Origin: TMED23 sp913054205
Lineage (GTDB): Bacteria > Pseudomonadota > Alphaproteobacteria > Rhodospirillales > UBA2165
Reading direction: 5' to 3'
NCBI GenBank assembly: GCA_046582495.1
Contig: JAYGEG010000028.1
Span: forward strand, 1 to 25,662
Length of the DNA: 25,662 nt
Part shown: piece by piece, positions 7,650 to 15,072 of the stretch
Numbering within the stretch: position 1 is the first letter of the stretch
Layout of the letters: each line of letters opens with the position of its first letter
Program-made: the position numbers and the translations under genes
The notes under the pieces: model-generated
Told to the model about the DNA's origin: nothing
Database searches by the model: none
Seen by the model: the letters and a program-made list of their open reading frames with translations, nothing else

Positions 7650-8522
7650 ATGGGTGATCTTTACCGCGGCTTTGACCAAGAAGAATTGGATGCACAGTAC
7701 CGTGCTGCTGCGACCGTGCCGAACATGCAGGAATTCATTGATGACTATGTTTCACTGAGCGCGGTTGCACGAGAAACACTCGATCATGTGGCTGATATCC
7801 AATATGGACGCGGCGGCGAAGAATCCCTTGATTTGTTTCCGGTGCCAGACAAAACCGATGCGCCGCTATTTGTTTTTATTCATGGCGGCTATTGGCGGAT
7901 GTTGTCAAAAAACGAGTCGAGTTTCATGGCTCCCAATTTGGTCAGCCAAGGCGTCGCCGTTGCTGCGATTAACTACACCCTCGTTCCGGATGCCGATATC
8001 GATCAAATCGTTGCCGAGTGTCGGCGATCAATCGCGTGGCTTTACAACAATGCCTCTGCACACGGCATCGATCCAAATCGGATTTATGTTGGCGGCTCTT
8101 CAGCCGGCGGGCATTTGACCGGCATGATGGTCGCCGGCGGCTGGCAGGAAACGTTGGGTTTGCCGCCGGACGTTGTCAAAGGTGGTCTGCCCATCAGTGG
8201 TCTTTTAGATATGGAGCCGATTACCCAATGTTTCGTCAATGAATGGATGAAGATGACGCCCGAGGATGGCCTCAGAAATAGTCCAGATCGCAATTTGCCC
8301 GACACAGGCTCTTGGGGATGCCCGCTGATTGTTGCCGCAGGCGGCAATGAAACGGATGAGTTTAGACGCCAAAGTGAAGACTTTGCGGCGCTGTGGCAGA
8401 GCAACGGATGGCAAGCCGAATATTTGGAATGCTCAGGCCTCAACCATTTTAATGTGCCGATGGAGCTTTGCAAACCTGATAGCCCTATGACGCAAAAACT
8501 GCTGGCGATGATCGCACAATAA
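7650..8522 (+). CDS. Alpha/beta hydrolase, HGGYW (kynurenine formamidase/esterase-like) family
   Basis: This 290-residue alpha/beta-hydrolase matches the arylformamidase/BD-FAE-like esterase group. The oxyanion-hole motif HGGYW is at 78-82. The nucleophile elbow is GGSSAGGH, with S151 as the nucleophile. A probable acid is in GGNETDEF (E234 or D236) and the base is H266 in GLNHFNVP. Arylformamidases (KynB/AFMID type) hydrolyse N-formylkynurenine, but the same architecture covers carboxylesterases, and no other kynurenine-pathway gene is nearby, so the substrate is left open. An AGGAA ribosome site precedes the ATG at 7650. The gene lies between two repeat elements and its TAA stop overlaps the next palindromic element. 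Confidence 0.88.
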   Translation: MGDLYRGFDQEELDAQYRAAATVPNMQEFIDDYVSLSAVARETLDHVADIQYGRGGEESLDLFPVPDKTDAPLFVFIHGGYWRMLSKNESSFMAPNLVSQGVAVAAINYTLVPDADIDQIVAECRRSIAWLYNNASAHGIDPNRIYVGGSSAGGHLTGMMVAGGWQETLGLPPDVVKGGLPISGLLDMEPITQCFVNEWMKMTPEDGLRNSPDRNLPDTGSWGCPLIVAAGGNETDEFRRQSEDFAALWQSNGWQAEYLECSGLNHFNVPMELCKPDSPMTQKLLAMIAQ

Positions 8523-8591
8523 TTAAGTGACAGTCACTTATTTACACCAATTCACAACTTCCTTAATTAAGTGGCAGCCACTTAATTAAGG
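8519..8591. repeat. Double-palindrome REP/MITE-like element, copy A
   Basis: The left palindrome is TAAGTGACAGTCACTTA (8524-8540, 8-bp arms). The right palindrome spans 8561-8591 with 15-bp perfect arms around a central A (arm CCTTAATTAAGTGGC). They are joined by a 20-base spacer, TTTACACCAATTCACAACTT. The whole element matches the reverse complement of the element at 19384-19455, including the spacer. It lies between convergent genes (hydrolase + and methyltransferase -) and could serve as a bidirectional terminator. It is inferred to be mobilised by a RAYT-type transposase encoded elsewhere. Confidence 0.8.
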
Positions 8592-8593
8592 TT

Positions 8594-9250
8594 TTACTTG
8601 CGGACAAAAATGACGAATTCGTTCGGATGCAGCAAATCGACCATTCGAATTTGGCCTTTAAGATATTTCTCACAAAAAGCGATGAAATGATCTGGATCGG
8701 CATAAAAAAGTGTCTTTTCGCGGAGCGGCGATTGCACGTTCAGCATGTTGAAGCCAAGTCCGATCCGTGTTTTGGACCATAGGTGGACAAGATTTTCCTC
8801 AATATAGTCGCGCCAATCCCGGTCATGGGCTTGCATTTTCATATTATAGGTGCCGGAGACAAATGAATAATCAGCTTTTTCTGTGGCTAGGTGACTGTTG
8901 ATAAAAATAGCCCGAGGGTCGAGAATTTCTTTTTTGGCGGCAGCAATCATGGATCGGCTGATGTCATATCCAAAATAAGTGCCGTCCCGAAATTGCGGCA
9001 GTTCCTTGAACGTATCGAACATCGCTCCATACCCGCAGCCGAGGTCATTTATGGTTATGTCATCGCGGGCAGTATCATAAGCGAGGAGGCCGACAAATAT
9101 ATGAAAACGACGTTGTTGGCGTTCTTCATTTCGCCATGCCACCGCTTTGTGTTTCGGACCGTAGTGTTTCAACGCGAGATCGTAGCTTTTGGCAACAGGC
9201 GCCAATATCCCCGGCGTCAGAGGCAATTCATCTTGATCTGAAGTTGGCAT
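8594..9250 (-). CDS. Class I SAM-dependent methyltransferase
   Basis: This 218-residue protein has a Rossmann-type AdoMet-binding core. Motif I is INDLGCGYGAMFD (about 67-79, D69/G71/G73/G75) and the acidic residue after strand 2 is in YFGYDISRSM (D96). The N-terminal region includes AKSYDLALKHYGPKHKAVAW. The C-terminus (HPNEFVIFVRK) ends in a typical closing beta hairpin. The substrate is unknown. The ATG directly abuts the TAA of ygfZ (TAAATG) without a visible Shine-Dalgarno, so it is probably translationally coupled to ygfZ. The divergent glycan operon lies beyond ygfZ, so a role in glycan methylation is possible but unsupported. Confidence 0.85.
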   Translation of the reverse strand: MPTSDQDELPLTPGILAPVAKSYDLALKHYGPKHKAVAWRNEERQQRRFHIFVGLLAYDTARDDITINDLGCGYGAMFDTFKELPQFRDGTYFGYDISRSMIAAAKKEILDPRAIFINSHLATEKADYSFVSGTYNMKMQAHDRDWRDYIEENLVHLWSKTRIGLGFNMLNVQSPLREKTLFYADPDHFIAFCEKYLKGQIRMVDLLHPNEFVIFVRK

Positions 9251-10135
9251 TTAGAAATTGGCCCAATCTGGCTTATTCGGCGTAACCACAGAATCTCCGG
9301 CCATCAACGGTTCAGAATTCTCAAGAACCTCCAGGCGAATTAACGCGAGCCCAGTAGAGCCGGCGGCAGAGCGCGTTTCGCCGGCATTTTTGCCGGCTTG
9401 GGTAATTTCGGTGCCAGGTGCAGGAGCGCTACCCTCATAAGTTACCGGAATGAGACGTTTTTTGATCAGGCCCCGATGTTTGGTGCGGGCTGTCAATTCC
9501 TGGCCCATGTAACAGCCTTTGTCAAAATCGACGCCGTTGAGTTCTTCGAAACCGCTCTCAAGCAAGATCGATTTGTCGATCTCCAAATCTCGGCTGCTGT
9601 CAGGTAAACCCAAGGAAAGGCGAAGTTCATCATAGTCTTCAAACGATGCCGCCGAAAATCCTTCGTCGCGAAGCGCGATTTCAAACGAATCTGTTGGTAT
9701 CATGGCACGGGCGCCAATGCCGGTGAGACGGGGGTCTGTATAAAGAACGCCGCCAAGCCAATCAAATGCACTGCCGGCTTCTTTTTTGATGCTCAATGCA
9801 TCATGGATGTAACTGCCAAAAAACACAGCGACTGCCATATCATCGACAATCTCCAGCTCGACTTTGGAGCGCATCTTGTACATCCGGAGCCGTTTAAAAA
9901 GATCATCGATCCGTGAGGCTTCGCAATCGAGATAAAAACTTTCCGCCAATTCAGCAATAAAAAAATCGTGGAGGTACTTCCCTTGGGGTGTCAAAAGCGC
10001 TGCGTAAATTGCGCGGGTTTCTGAGACCCGATCCAGGTCATTAGAAACCAGACCTTGGAGGAAGTCTCTCGCCTCGTCACCAGATACTTTTAAAACGCGC
10101 CTATCATCGAGACGTACAAAATTTAAATTATTCAT
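9251..10135 (-). CDS. ygfZ: Folate-binding protein YgfZ (GcvT-like, Fe-S cluster assembly/repair)
   Basis: This is a 294-residue GcvT-fold protein. The YgfZ/CAF17 signature KGCYMGQE is at 206-213 with the conserved Cys208, followed by LTARTKHRGLIKKRL. The N-terminus RVLKVSGDEARDFLQGLVSN is typical of the family. YgfZ uses folate to support assembly or repair of some iron-sulfur enzymes in the cytoplasm. The size matches alphaproteobacterial members. The only visible ribosome-site candidate, AGGA, is unusually close to the ATG, so the start is slightly uncertain. It is divergent from the glycosyltransferase operon across a 98-base gap and is followed without gap by a methyltransferase gene. 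Confidence 0.93.
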   Translation of the reverse strand: MNNLNFVRLDDRRVLKVSGDEARDFLQGLVSNDLDRVSETRAIYAALLTPQGKYLHDFFIAELAESFYLDCEASRIDDLFKRLRMYKMRSKVELEIVDDMAVAVFFGSYIHDALSIKKEAGSAFDWLGGVLYTDPRLTGIGARAMIPTDSFEIALRDEGFSAASFEDYDELRLSLGLPDSSRDLEIDKSILLESGFEELNGVDFDKGCYMGQELTARTKHRGLIKKRLIPVTYEGSAPAPGTEITQAGKNAGETRSAAGSTGLALIRLEVLENSEPLMAGDSVVTPNKPDWANF

Positions 10136-10171
10136 GTCCTAAATATAACCGAGCAGGGCGTTAGCGCAAAT

Positions 10172-10195
10172 GGTTACGGCTTAATTGCCATAACC
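10172..10195. promoter_or_regulatory. Inverted repeat overlapping the -35 region of the glycan operon
   Basis: GGTTACGGC and GCCATAACC are inverted at 8 of 9 positions around a TTAATT loop. The right arm overlaps the predicted -35 box at 10185-10190. In this short divergent intergenic region it could be an operator for a dimeric regulator of ygfZ and/or the glycan operon, or simply a hairpin. The binding protein is unknown. Confidence 0.4.
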
Positions 10196-10213
10196 CGTTG
10201 AAACTCCTATAAA
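10185..10213 (+). promoter_or_regulatory. Probable sigma70-type promoter of the glycosyltransferase operon
   Basis: A -35 box TTGCCA (10185-10190), a 17-base spacer and a -10 box TATAAA (10208-10213) each match consensus at 5 of 6 positions. They lie about 20 bases upstream of the first glycosyltransferase start, leaving a very short leader that carries AAGGA as ribosome site. Confidence 0.6.
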
Positions 10214-10233
10214 CGCTCCGCAAGGATAGAACG

Positions 10234-11268
10234 ATGAATATTGTGATGATTGATGATTCTTACGCCTTTGATGGCGCGACGCCGGGAACGCGCGCCTTAG
10301 GCGGTGCCGAAAAAGCATTTGCCTGTCTTGCGAGTGCGTTATCGGCGCGCGGTCATGATGTGACGGCTATAAATCGTTGCGAATATCAATCGAGTGTCGA
10401 GGGAGTGCTCTGGGTGCCGTTTGAGACTCCGCGGCCTCCGGAATGTGATGTTTTAATCGCGTTTCGAAAGCCGGAATTGTTGGACGAGTTTGACAATCCG
10501 ACCATAAAATCTGTTATGTGGGTGTGGGGGCATCCTAAAACTCTCAATCAGCCAACGAACCAGAAGCTCTTGGAAAAACACGATCCCGCAGTGGTGTTCG
10601 TGGGCGATAGTCATCGGCGGAGTTGGAAATCTTGGCGAGATTTTAAAGAAGCAATGATCGTTCCGGGCATAGCCGAGAGCTATCTAGAAAGTGTTGTGGG
10701 CGAAACCGTGCCGCCTGTGGCAGTTGTGACAACCCATCCTCTGCACGGTCTGCAGAAAATCATCGAATTATGGCGAGATCGCATTCATCCGAAAAACGAC
10801 AAGGCAGAACTTCACATTTATTCGGCAAGCTTATTTAAAGGTAATGTGGCCGCCCGTCTTGAGGGGATTTTAAAAGTAGTGACTGCTGCCCGTGACCAAA
10901 ACGTGATTGTAAAATCTCCTGAAGCGGATCCAGAAATGGCGGCGGCCTATACAAATGCGCGGGCACATTTATACCCGGTTATCGGAACCGAGTTTTATAG
11001 CTCAACGTTAGCGGAATCCCAGGCAAGCGGTACGCCAGCCATCATCTATGCAAGCGATGGAAGTTCGACTATCGTCGCCGAGCGGATCCAAAATGGTCAA
11101 ACCGGACATATCGCGCCCGATGACGATGCTTTTGTAAATTTGGCGCTCGATTTGCTGTCTGAAGAAAGCGAAATGTATCAAAGCCTAAGCCGAGACGCCA
11201 AAACATTGCAGAGCGGCAGAAACTGGCAGAGCGCTGCAATTGAATTTGAAGCTTTATGGAAAGTGTAA
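10234..11268 (+). CDS. GT4-type glycosyltransferase (paralogue 1)
   Basis: This 344-residue GT-B fold glycosyltransferase of family 4 type is probably a cytoplasmic-face enzyme adding a sugar to a lipid-linked or LPS acceptor. The N-terminal domain begins IVMIDDSYAFDG, then LGGAEKAFACLASAL, the acceptor-side loop typical of GT4. The C-terminal donor site includes FYSSTLAESQASGTPAIIYA (about 249-268), carrying the conserved Glu, and GQTGHIAPDDDAFVNLALDLL. Donor and acceptor are not predictable. It shares its overall pattern with the gene at 13013 (FDG-P-LGG-E near the N-terminus), so the two are probably ancient duplicates. It is the first gene of the operon; 18 bases separate it from the GT9 gene. 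Confidence 0.88.
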   Translation: MNIVMIDDSYAFDGATPGTRALGGAEKAFACLASALSARGHDVTAINRCEYQSSVEGVLWVPFETPRPPECDVLIAFRKPELLDEFDNPTIKSVMWVWGHPKTLNQPTNQKLLEKHDPAVVFVGDSHRRSWKSWRDFKEAMIVPGIAESYLESVVGETVPPVAVVTTHPLHGLQKIIELWRDRIHPKNDKAELHIYSASLFKGNVAARLEGILKVVTAARDQNVIVKSPEADPEMAAAYTNARAHLYPVIGTEFYSSTLAESQASGTPAIIYASDGSSTIVAERIQNGQTGHIAPDDDAFVNLALDLLSEESEMYQSLSRDAKTLQSGRNWQSAAIEFEALWKV

Positions 11269-11286
11269 AAAACTTAAACTACTGAT

Positions 11287-12258
11287 ATGAAAATCTTATT
11301 CGTAACATCGACGCGTATAGGCGACGCTATCCTATCGACCGGATTGCTCGAACATTTGCGGGCAGAGCATGCCGACTTGGAGGTCACGGTGGCCTGTGGC
11401 CCGTCGGCGGCACCTCTGTTCGAGGCCTTGCCAGGATTAAAGCGCATCATTGTTTTGGATAAGATGGTGTTCTCGCTCCATTGGCTGAGGCTTTGGGTAC
11501 TGTCGATTGGCACGTTCTGGGATTTGGTCGTCGATCTTAGAAATGCACCGGTGACGTATTTTCTTGGATGTAAGAAAAGGCGGGGGATGCCCCGCAACGG
11601 AAGTGAAGGTCGACGCGTTGAACGTATCGCCCGGGTTTTGGACTTGCCTGAAATTGTGCCGCCAAAACTTTGGACGAGCACCCGCGAAGAAAATCTTGCT
11701 AAAGAATTACTGCCGGATGGCGGTCCGATATTAGCCATTGGTCCGACGGCAAATTGGCGGGCAAAAACCTGGCGGACCGAATATTTTGCTGAGTTAATCC
11801 AACGGCTAACTTCGCCTAGCGGCATATTGCCCGGCGCGCGTGTTGCGTTATTGGGCCGCGATGACGAACGCCCCATGGCACTCCGTTTGATGGATAGCAT
11901 ACCCGATGAGAAACGTATTGATTTGGTTGGTAAGCTTGATCTGTTGACGGCTTATGCCTGTCTTGCGCGCTCAGCCTTTTACATCGGCAACGATTCTGGA
12001 TTGATGCATTTAGCCGCGGCATCAGGCGTGCCGACGCTTGGCTTGTTTGGGCCAACCAAAGAAGAATTGTATGCGCCCTGGGGTGAGAACGCCGGTATCG
12101 TTCGGACAGATCTTTCATTTGATAAAATTTTTCCAAAAAACTTTGACCATCGTACCTCAGATAGCCTTATGGATAGTCTGACCGTTGATATGGCTGAGGA
12201 CGGTGCGCGGGCGCTGTGGCAAAAGTGCCATGTAAGCCAGATAGAGACAGCCTCATGA
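11287..12258 (+). CDS. GT9-type glycosyltransferase (heptosyltransferase-like)
   Basis: This is a 323-residue ADP-heptose:LPS heptosyltransferase-family (GT9) protein. The N-terminus MKILFVTSTRIGDAILSTGL has the characteristic IGD motif. The region AIGPTANWRAKTWRTEYFAE (about 154-173) matches the donor-side motif. YIGNDSGLMHLAAASGVPTL (about 235-254), then GLFGPTKEE, is the GT9 signature. By family it acts in LPS inner-core or related glycan assembly at the inner membrane. The exact sugar is uncertain because members of this family also transfer sugars other than heptose. Its TGA overlaps the next gene's ATG (ATGA), giving translational coupling. Confidence 0.92.
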   Translation: MKILFVTSTRIGDAILSTGLLEHLRAEHADLEVTVACGPSAAPLFEALPGLKRIIVLDKMVFSLHWLRLWVLSIGTFWDLVVDLRNAPVTYFLGCKKRRGMPRNGSEGRRVERIARVLDLPEIVPPKLWTSTREENLAKELLPDGGPILAIGPTANWRAKTWRTEYFAELIQRLTSPSGILPGARVALLGRDDERPMALRLMDSIPDEKRIDLVGKLDLLTAYACLARSAFYIGNDSGLMHLAAASGVPTLGLFGPTKEELYAPWGENAGIVRTDLSFDKIFPKNFDHRTSDSLMDSLTVDMAEDGARALWQKCHVSQIETAS

Positions 12259-13013
12259 GCCAGCTGAAGCTTTCCGCTGTTATCAGTGTCCACAATGAAG
12301 AAAATAAGTTAGCGGCCTGTTTGGAAAAGCTCTCCTTTGCCGATGAGATCGTTGTCGTGCTTGATCGCTGTACCGACGGCACCCGGGTTATTGCGGAAAA
12401 ATTCACAGATCGAATTGTTGAGGGCGCCTGGGACATTGAGGGCGATCGGCGGAATGCCGCCATTGAGGCATGCCTCGGCGAATGGATTTTCGAGATCGAT
12501 GCAGACGAGCACGTCACCGATGAACTTGCCCGCGAAATTTGTGATACGACCAATGCATCTAAATTTGATTGGCATGAAGTCCCGGTTGATAACTATATCG
12601 GAAATCGGCTCGTGCGGCATGGTTGGGGTGCGTCCTATGGCAAGGCGGCCTATCCGGGATTGTTTCGAAAGGGTGCCAAAATATGGGGAAAGCAGCGGGT
12701 TCACCCAAGTCTTATTTGGCACGGACAAAAAGGCGCAATGCTGACCCATCGCATCAATCACTACGTTGATCGAAATATCTCAGACATGATCAAACGCCTG
12801 GATTCCTATAGCTCGGCGCGGGCCAAGGATTTGAAAGAAAGCGGTGATATTGGGTCAATGGCCAACAATGTCCGGCGTTTTTTCTCACGCTTTATCAAAT
12901 GTTATATATTTCGCAAAGGCTATAAAGAGGGCGGCTATGGCTTGCTGATTGCCTTGTTCGCCGGTCTCTATCCGCTGATATCTCATATCAAGGCAAAGGT
13001 CGAGTTGAACTGA
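12255..13013 (+). CDS. GT2 glycosyltransferase (WaaE/KdtX-like LPS core type)
   Basis: This 252-residue GT-A glycosyltransferase of family 2 resembles the WaaE/KdtX group, which adds a hexose to the LPS inner core. Features are LSAVISVHNEENKLAACLEK (about 6-25), DEIVVVLDRCTDGT (about 30-43), the metal-binding DxD region in WIFEIDADEHVTDEL (about 77-91), and a basic, partly hydrophobic C-terminus. The ATG at 12255 was chosen over an in-frame ATG 39 bases upstream because it gives the usual ATGA overlap with the GT9 stop and starts directly at the first beta strand. The stop overlaps the next ATG by one base. Confidence 0.88.
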   Translation: MSQLKLSAVISVHNEENKLAACLEKLSFADEIVVVLDRCTDGTRVIAEKFTDRIVEGAWDIEGDRRNAAIEACLGEWIFEIDADEHVTDELAREICDTTNASKFDWHEVPVDNYIGNRLVRHGWGASYGKAAYPGLFRKGAKIWGKQRVHPSLIWHGQKGAMLTHRINHYVDRNISDMIKRLDSYSSARAKDLKESGDIGSMANNVRRFFSRFIKCYIFRKGYKEGGYGLLIALFAGLYPLISHIKAKVELN

Positions 13014-14050
13014 TGGCGCGGATAGTCCTCGCGGATGATGGCATTGAATTTGACGGCGAGAGCCCGCGCAAAGGCCCGCTTGGTGGCGTGGAGAGCTCCA
13101 TCGTTAATTTGATGGTTGAACTTGCAGGACGCGGCCATGAGGTCTTCGTCCGCAACATGTGCGCCGAAGCCAAAGTAATCGACGGTGTTGATTGGGCGCC
13201 GTTATCAAACGGTTTGCCGGAAGTCGCTGATCTTTATATTGCCAACCGGGGTGACAAGCTTATCCGTTTGATGCCCAAGGCAAAACGAACAATATTTTGG
13301 ACCCATAACCCAGCGCAGTATCTTTTAAAATGGCGCTATCTGTCCAAGCTATGGCAAGTGAAGCCGGCGATAATCTTTATCGGCGACTATCACGCGACGA
13401 CCTATCCGGTTTGGGCGCCAGGTGGTGAACGGATCGTCATCCCTTATGGTATTGCGGATGAATTCCGAAAATTCTCACCCTTAGATGAACTGCCGCCGCG
13501 CCGTGCCATTTTTACATCGAACCCATTACGATCACTCGATTGGCTTTTGCAAATTTGGACCAGAGAAATTTATCCGAATGCTCAAGACGCCGAGTTACAT
13601 TTATTTTCAGGATCACAGACCTATGGCTCCGCCGGGGCGGCGAAGGCTTCTGAGATGGAAGCAGTTTTGGAAAAAGCGCGAGGACTTTCTGATCATGGCG
13701 TCGTGCTTCGCGGCCCAGTGCCAAAGTCAGAACTCATTCAGGAGTTTCGTAAAGCGCGCGCTATGCTATATAAGGGCGATCTCAATGAGACATTCTGTCT
13801 GGCAGTGGGCGAAGCGCAAGCCTCTGGAGTGCCGGCAGTTGTTCAGAAATTGGGCTCGGTGGTAGAAAGAGTGAAAGATTCGAAAACCGGATATATTGCG
13901 GAAAATGATGAGGAATTTGCCAGTTCGGCCGTAAAACTTCTAAACGACGATGACGTGTGGCGGGATCAGCATAAGGCTGCTATCGAAACACAAGGCGCGT
14001 GGGGATGGAAGCAGGCGGCAATGGCATTTGAGGAGTTAATACCAGAATGA
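13013..14050 (+). CDS. GT4-type glycosyltransferase (paralogue 2)
   Basis: This 345-residue GT-B enzyme is clearly related to the first gene of the operon: IVLADDGIEFDG aligns with IVMIDDSYAFDG, LGGVESSIVNLMVELAGRGH with the corresponding LGGAE segment, and FIGDYHATTYPVW with FVGDSHRRSWKSW. The C-terminal donor site includes ETFCLAVGEAQASGVPAVVQ (about 258-277) and the KTGYIAENDEEFASSAVKLL tail. Donor and acceptor are unknown. Start and stop each overlap neighbouring genes (one base with GT2, ATGA with the next GT4), so translation is coupled. Confidence 0.88.
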   Translation: MARIVLADDGIEFDGESPRKGPLGGVESSIVNLMVELAGRGHEVFVRNMCAEAKVIDGVDWAPLSNGLPEVADLYIANRGDKLIRLMPKAKRTIFWTHNPAQYLLKWRYLSKLWQVKPAIIFIGDYHATTYPVWAPGGERIVIPYGIADEFRKFSPLDELPPRRAIFTSNPLRSLDWLLQIWTREIYPNAQDAELHLFSGSQTYGSAGAAKASEMEAVLEKARGLSDHGVVLRGPVPKSELIQEFRKARAMLYKGDLNETFCLAVGEAQASGVPAVVQKLGSVVERVKDSKTGYIAENDEEFASSAVKLLNDDDVWRDQHKAAIETQGAWGWKQAAMAFEELIPE

Positions 14051-15072
14051 GAGTTCTGCAAGTTATGGCAGGGGCGGAATATGGTGGGGCAGAAGAGTTT
14101 TTCACCCGCCTTACGATCGCCCTCCATAAAACCAGTATTGAACAGCGCGTCGTCATCCGCCGCAACGAAGCGCGTGCAAAACGACTGGTAGAGGGCGGCG
14201 TTGAACCGCATCAATTGAGGTTTGGTGGCAGACTCGATTTTGCAACGCCTTGGTCGTTGAAGCGTCAAATCAGCGATTTCAAACCAGATATCGTAATGAG
14301 CTGGATGAACCGTGCGACGACGATGTGTCCTGCCAAAGGAGACTTCGTTCATATTGGCCGCTTGGGTGGTTATTATAATATGAAATATTATCGCAACTGC
14401 GATCACCTGATAGCCAATACCGAAGACATCGCAAGTTATTTAACAAACAATGGCTGGGCGACTGAAAAAGTGCATTACTTGCCGAATTTTGTGGGCGCCA
14501 AACGCACGGCACCCGTCGATCGGAAAATCTATTACACCCCTCATAATGCGCCTTTATTACTGGCCATGGGTCGCTTACACGAAAACAAAGCCTTCGATGT
14601 GTTATTGGAGGCGGTTTCCCGGGTGCCAAATTGTTATCTCTGGTTGGCTGGTGAAGGGCCATTGCGTAAGGATTTGGAGCAATATGCAGAAAAATTGGGC
14701 ATCAAACCCCGAGTTCGTTTCCTCGGTTGGCGAGATGACCCCGAAGCCTTATTCGGTGCGGCTGATTTGTTTATATGTCCATCTCGCCATGAACCGTTGG
14801 GCAATGTCGTAATTGAATCTTGGGCGCATGGTGTGCCGGTCATCGCCGCAGATAGTATGGGTCCCGGCACGTTGATTACGCAAGGTGACACCGGTGTGCT
14901 GTTTCCAATCGATGATGTGAAAATCTTAGCTGGCTGCATTAAGAGATTGATCCAAGAGCCAAGCTTGGCCAAAGAGCTATCCGACAATGCAACATTGGAG
15001 TTTGAAGAAAGATTTACCGAGGACATTATTGTCGCCGAATATCTAGAATTCTTTGAGCGGATGATCGGCTAA
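14047..15072 (+). CDS. GT4-type glycosyltransferase (third in operon)
   Basis: This is a 341-residue GT4 glycosyltransferase. The N-terminus MRVLQVMAGAEYGGAEEFFT carries the acceptor-side GGAE loop. The middle has LLLAMGRLHENKAFDVLLEA (about 170-189), typical of the start of the GT4 C-terminal domain. RFLGWRDDPEALFGAADLFI is followed by the EPLGNVVIESWAHGVPVI donor motif with its two glutamates seven residues apart (EX7E). It is more canonical than the two flanking GT4 paralogues and clearly a separate subfamily. It overlaps its neighbours by ATGA upstream and TAATG downstream. The sugar transferred is unknown. Confidence 0.9.
   Translation: MRVLQVMAGAEYGGAEEFFTRLTIALHKTSIEQRVVIRRNEARAKRLVEGGVEPHQLRFGGRLDFATPWSLKRQISDFKPDIVMSWMNRATTMCPAKGDFVHIGRLGGYYNMKYYRNCDHLIANTEDIASYLTNNGWATEKVHYLPNFVGAKRTAPVDRKIYYTPHNAPLLLAMGRLHENKAFDVLLEAVSRVPNCYLWLAGEGPLRKDLEQYAEKLGIKPRVRFLGWRDDPEALFGAADLFICPSRHEPLGNVVIESWAHGVPVIAADSMGPGTLITQGDTGVLFPIDDVKILAGCIKRLIQEPSLAKELSDNATLEFEERFTEDIIVAEYLEFFERMIG

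Noticed and set aside
12216..12254. An earlier ATG for the GT2 gene
   Set aside because: It would add 13 residues overlapping the GT9 gene without family support; ATG 12255 gives the ATGA overlap used throughout the operon.
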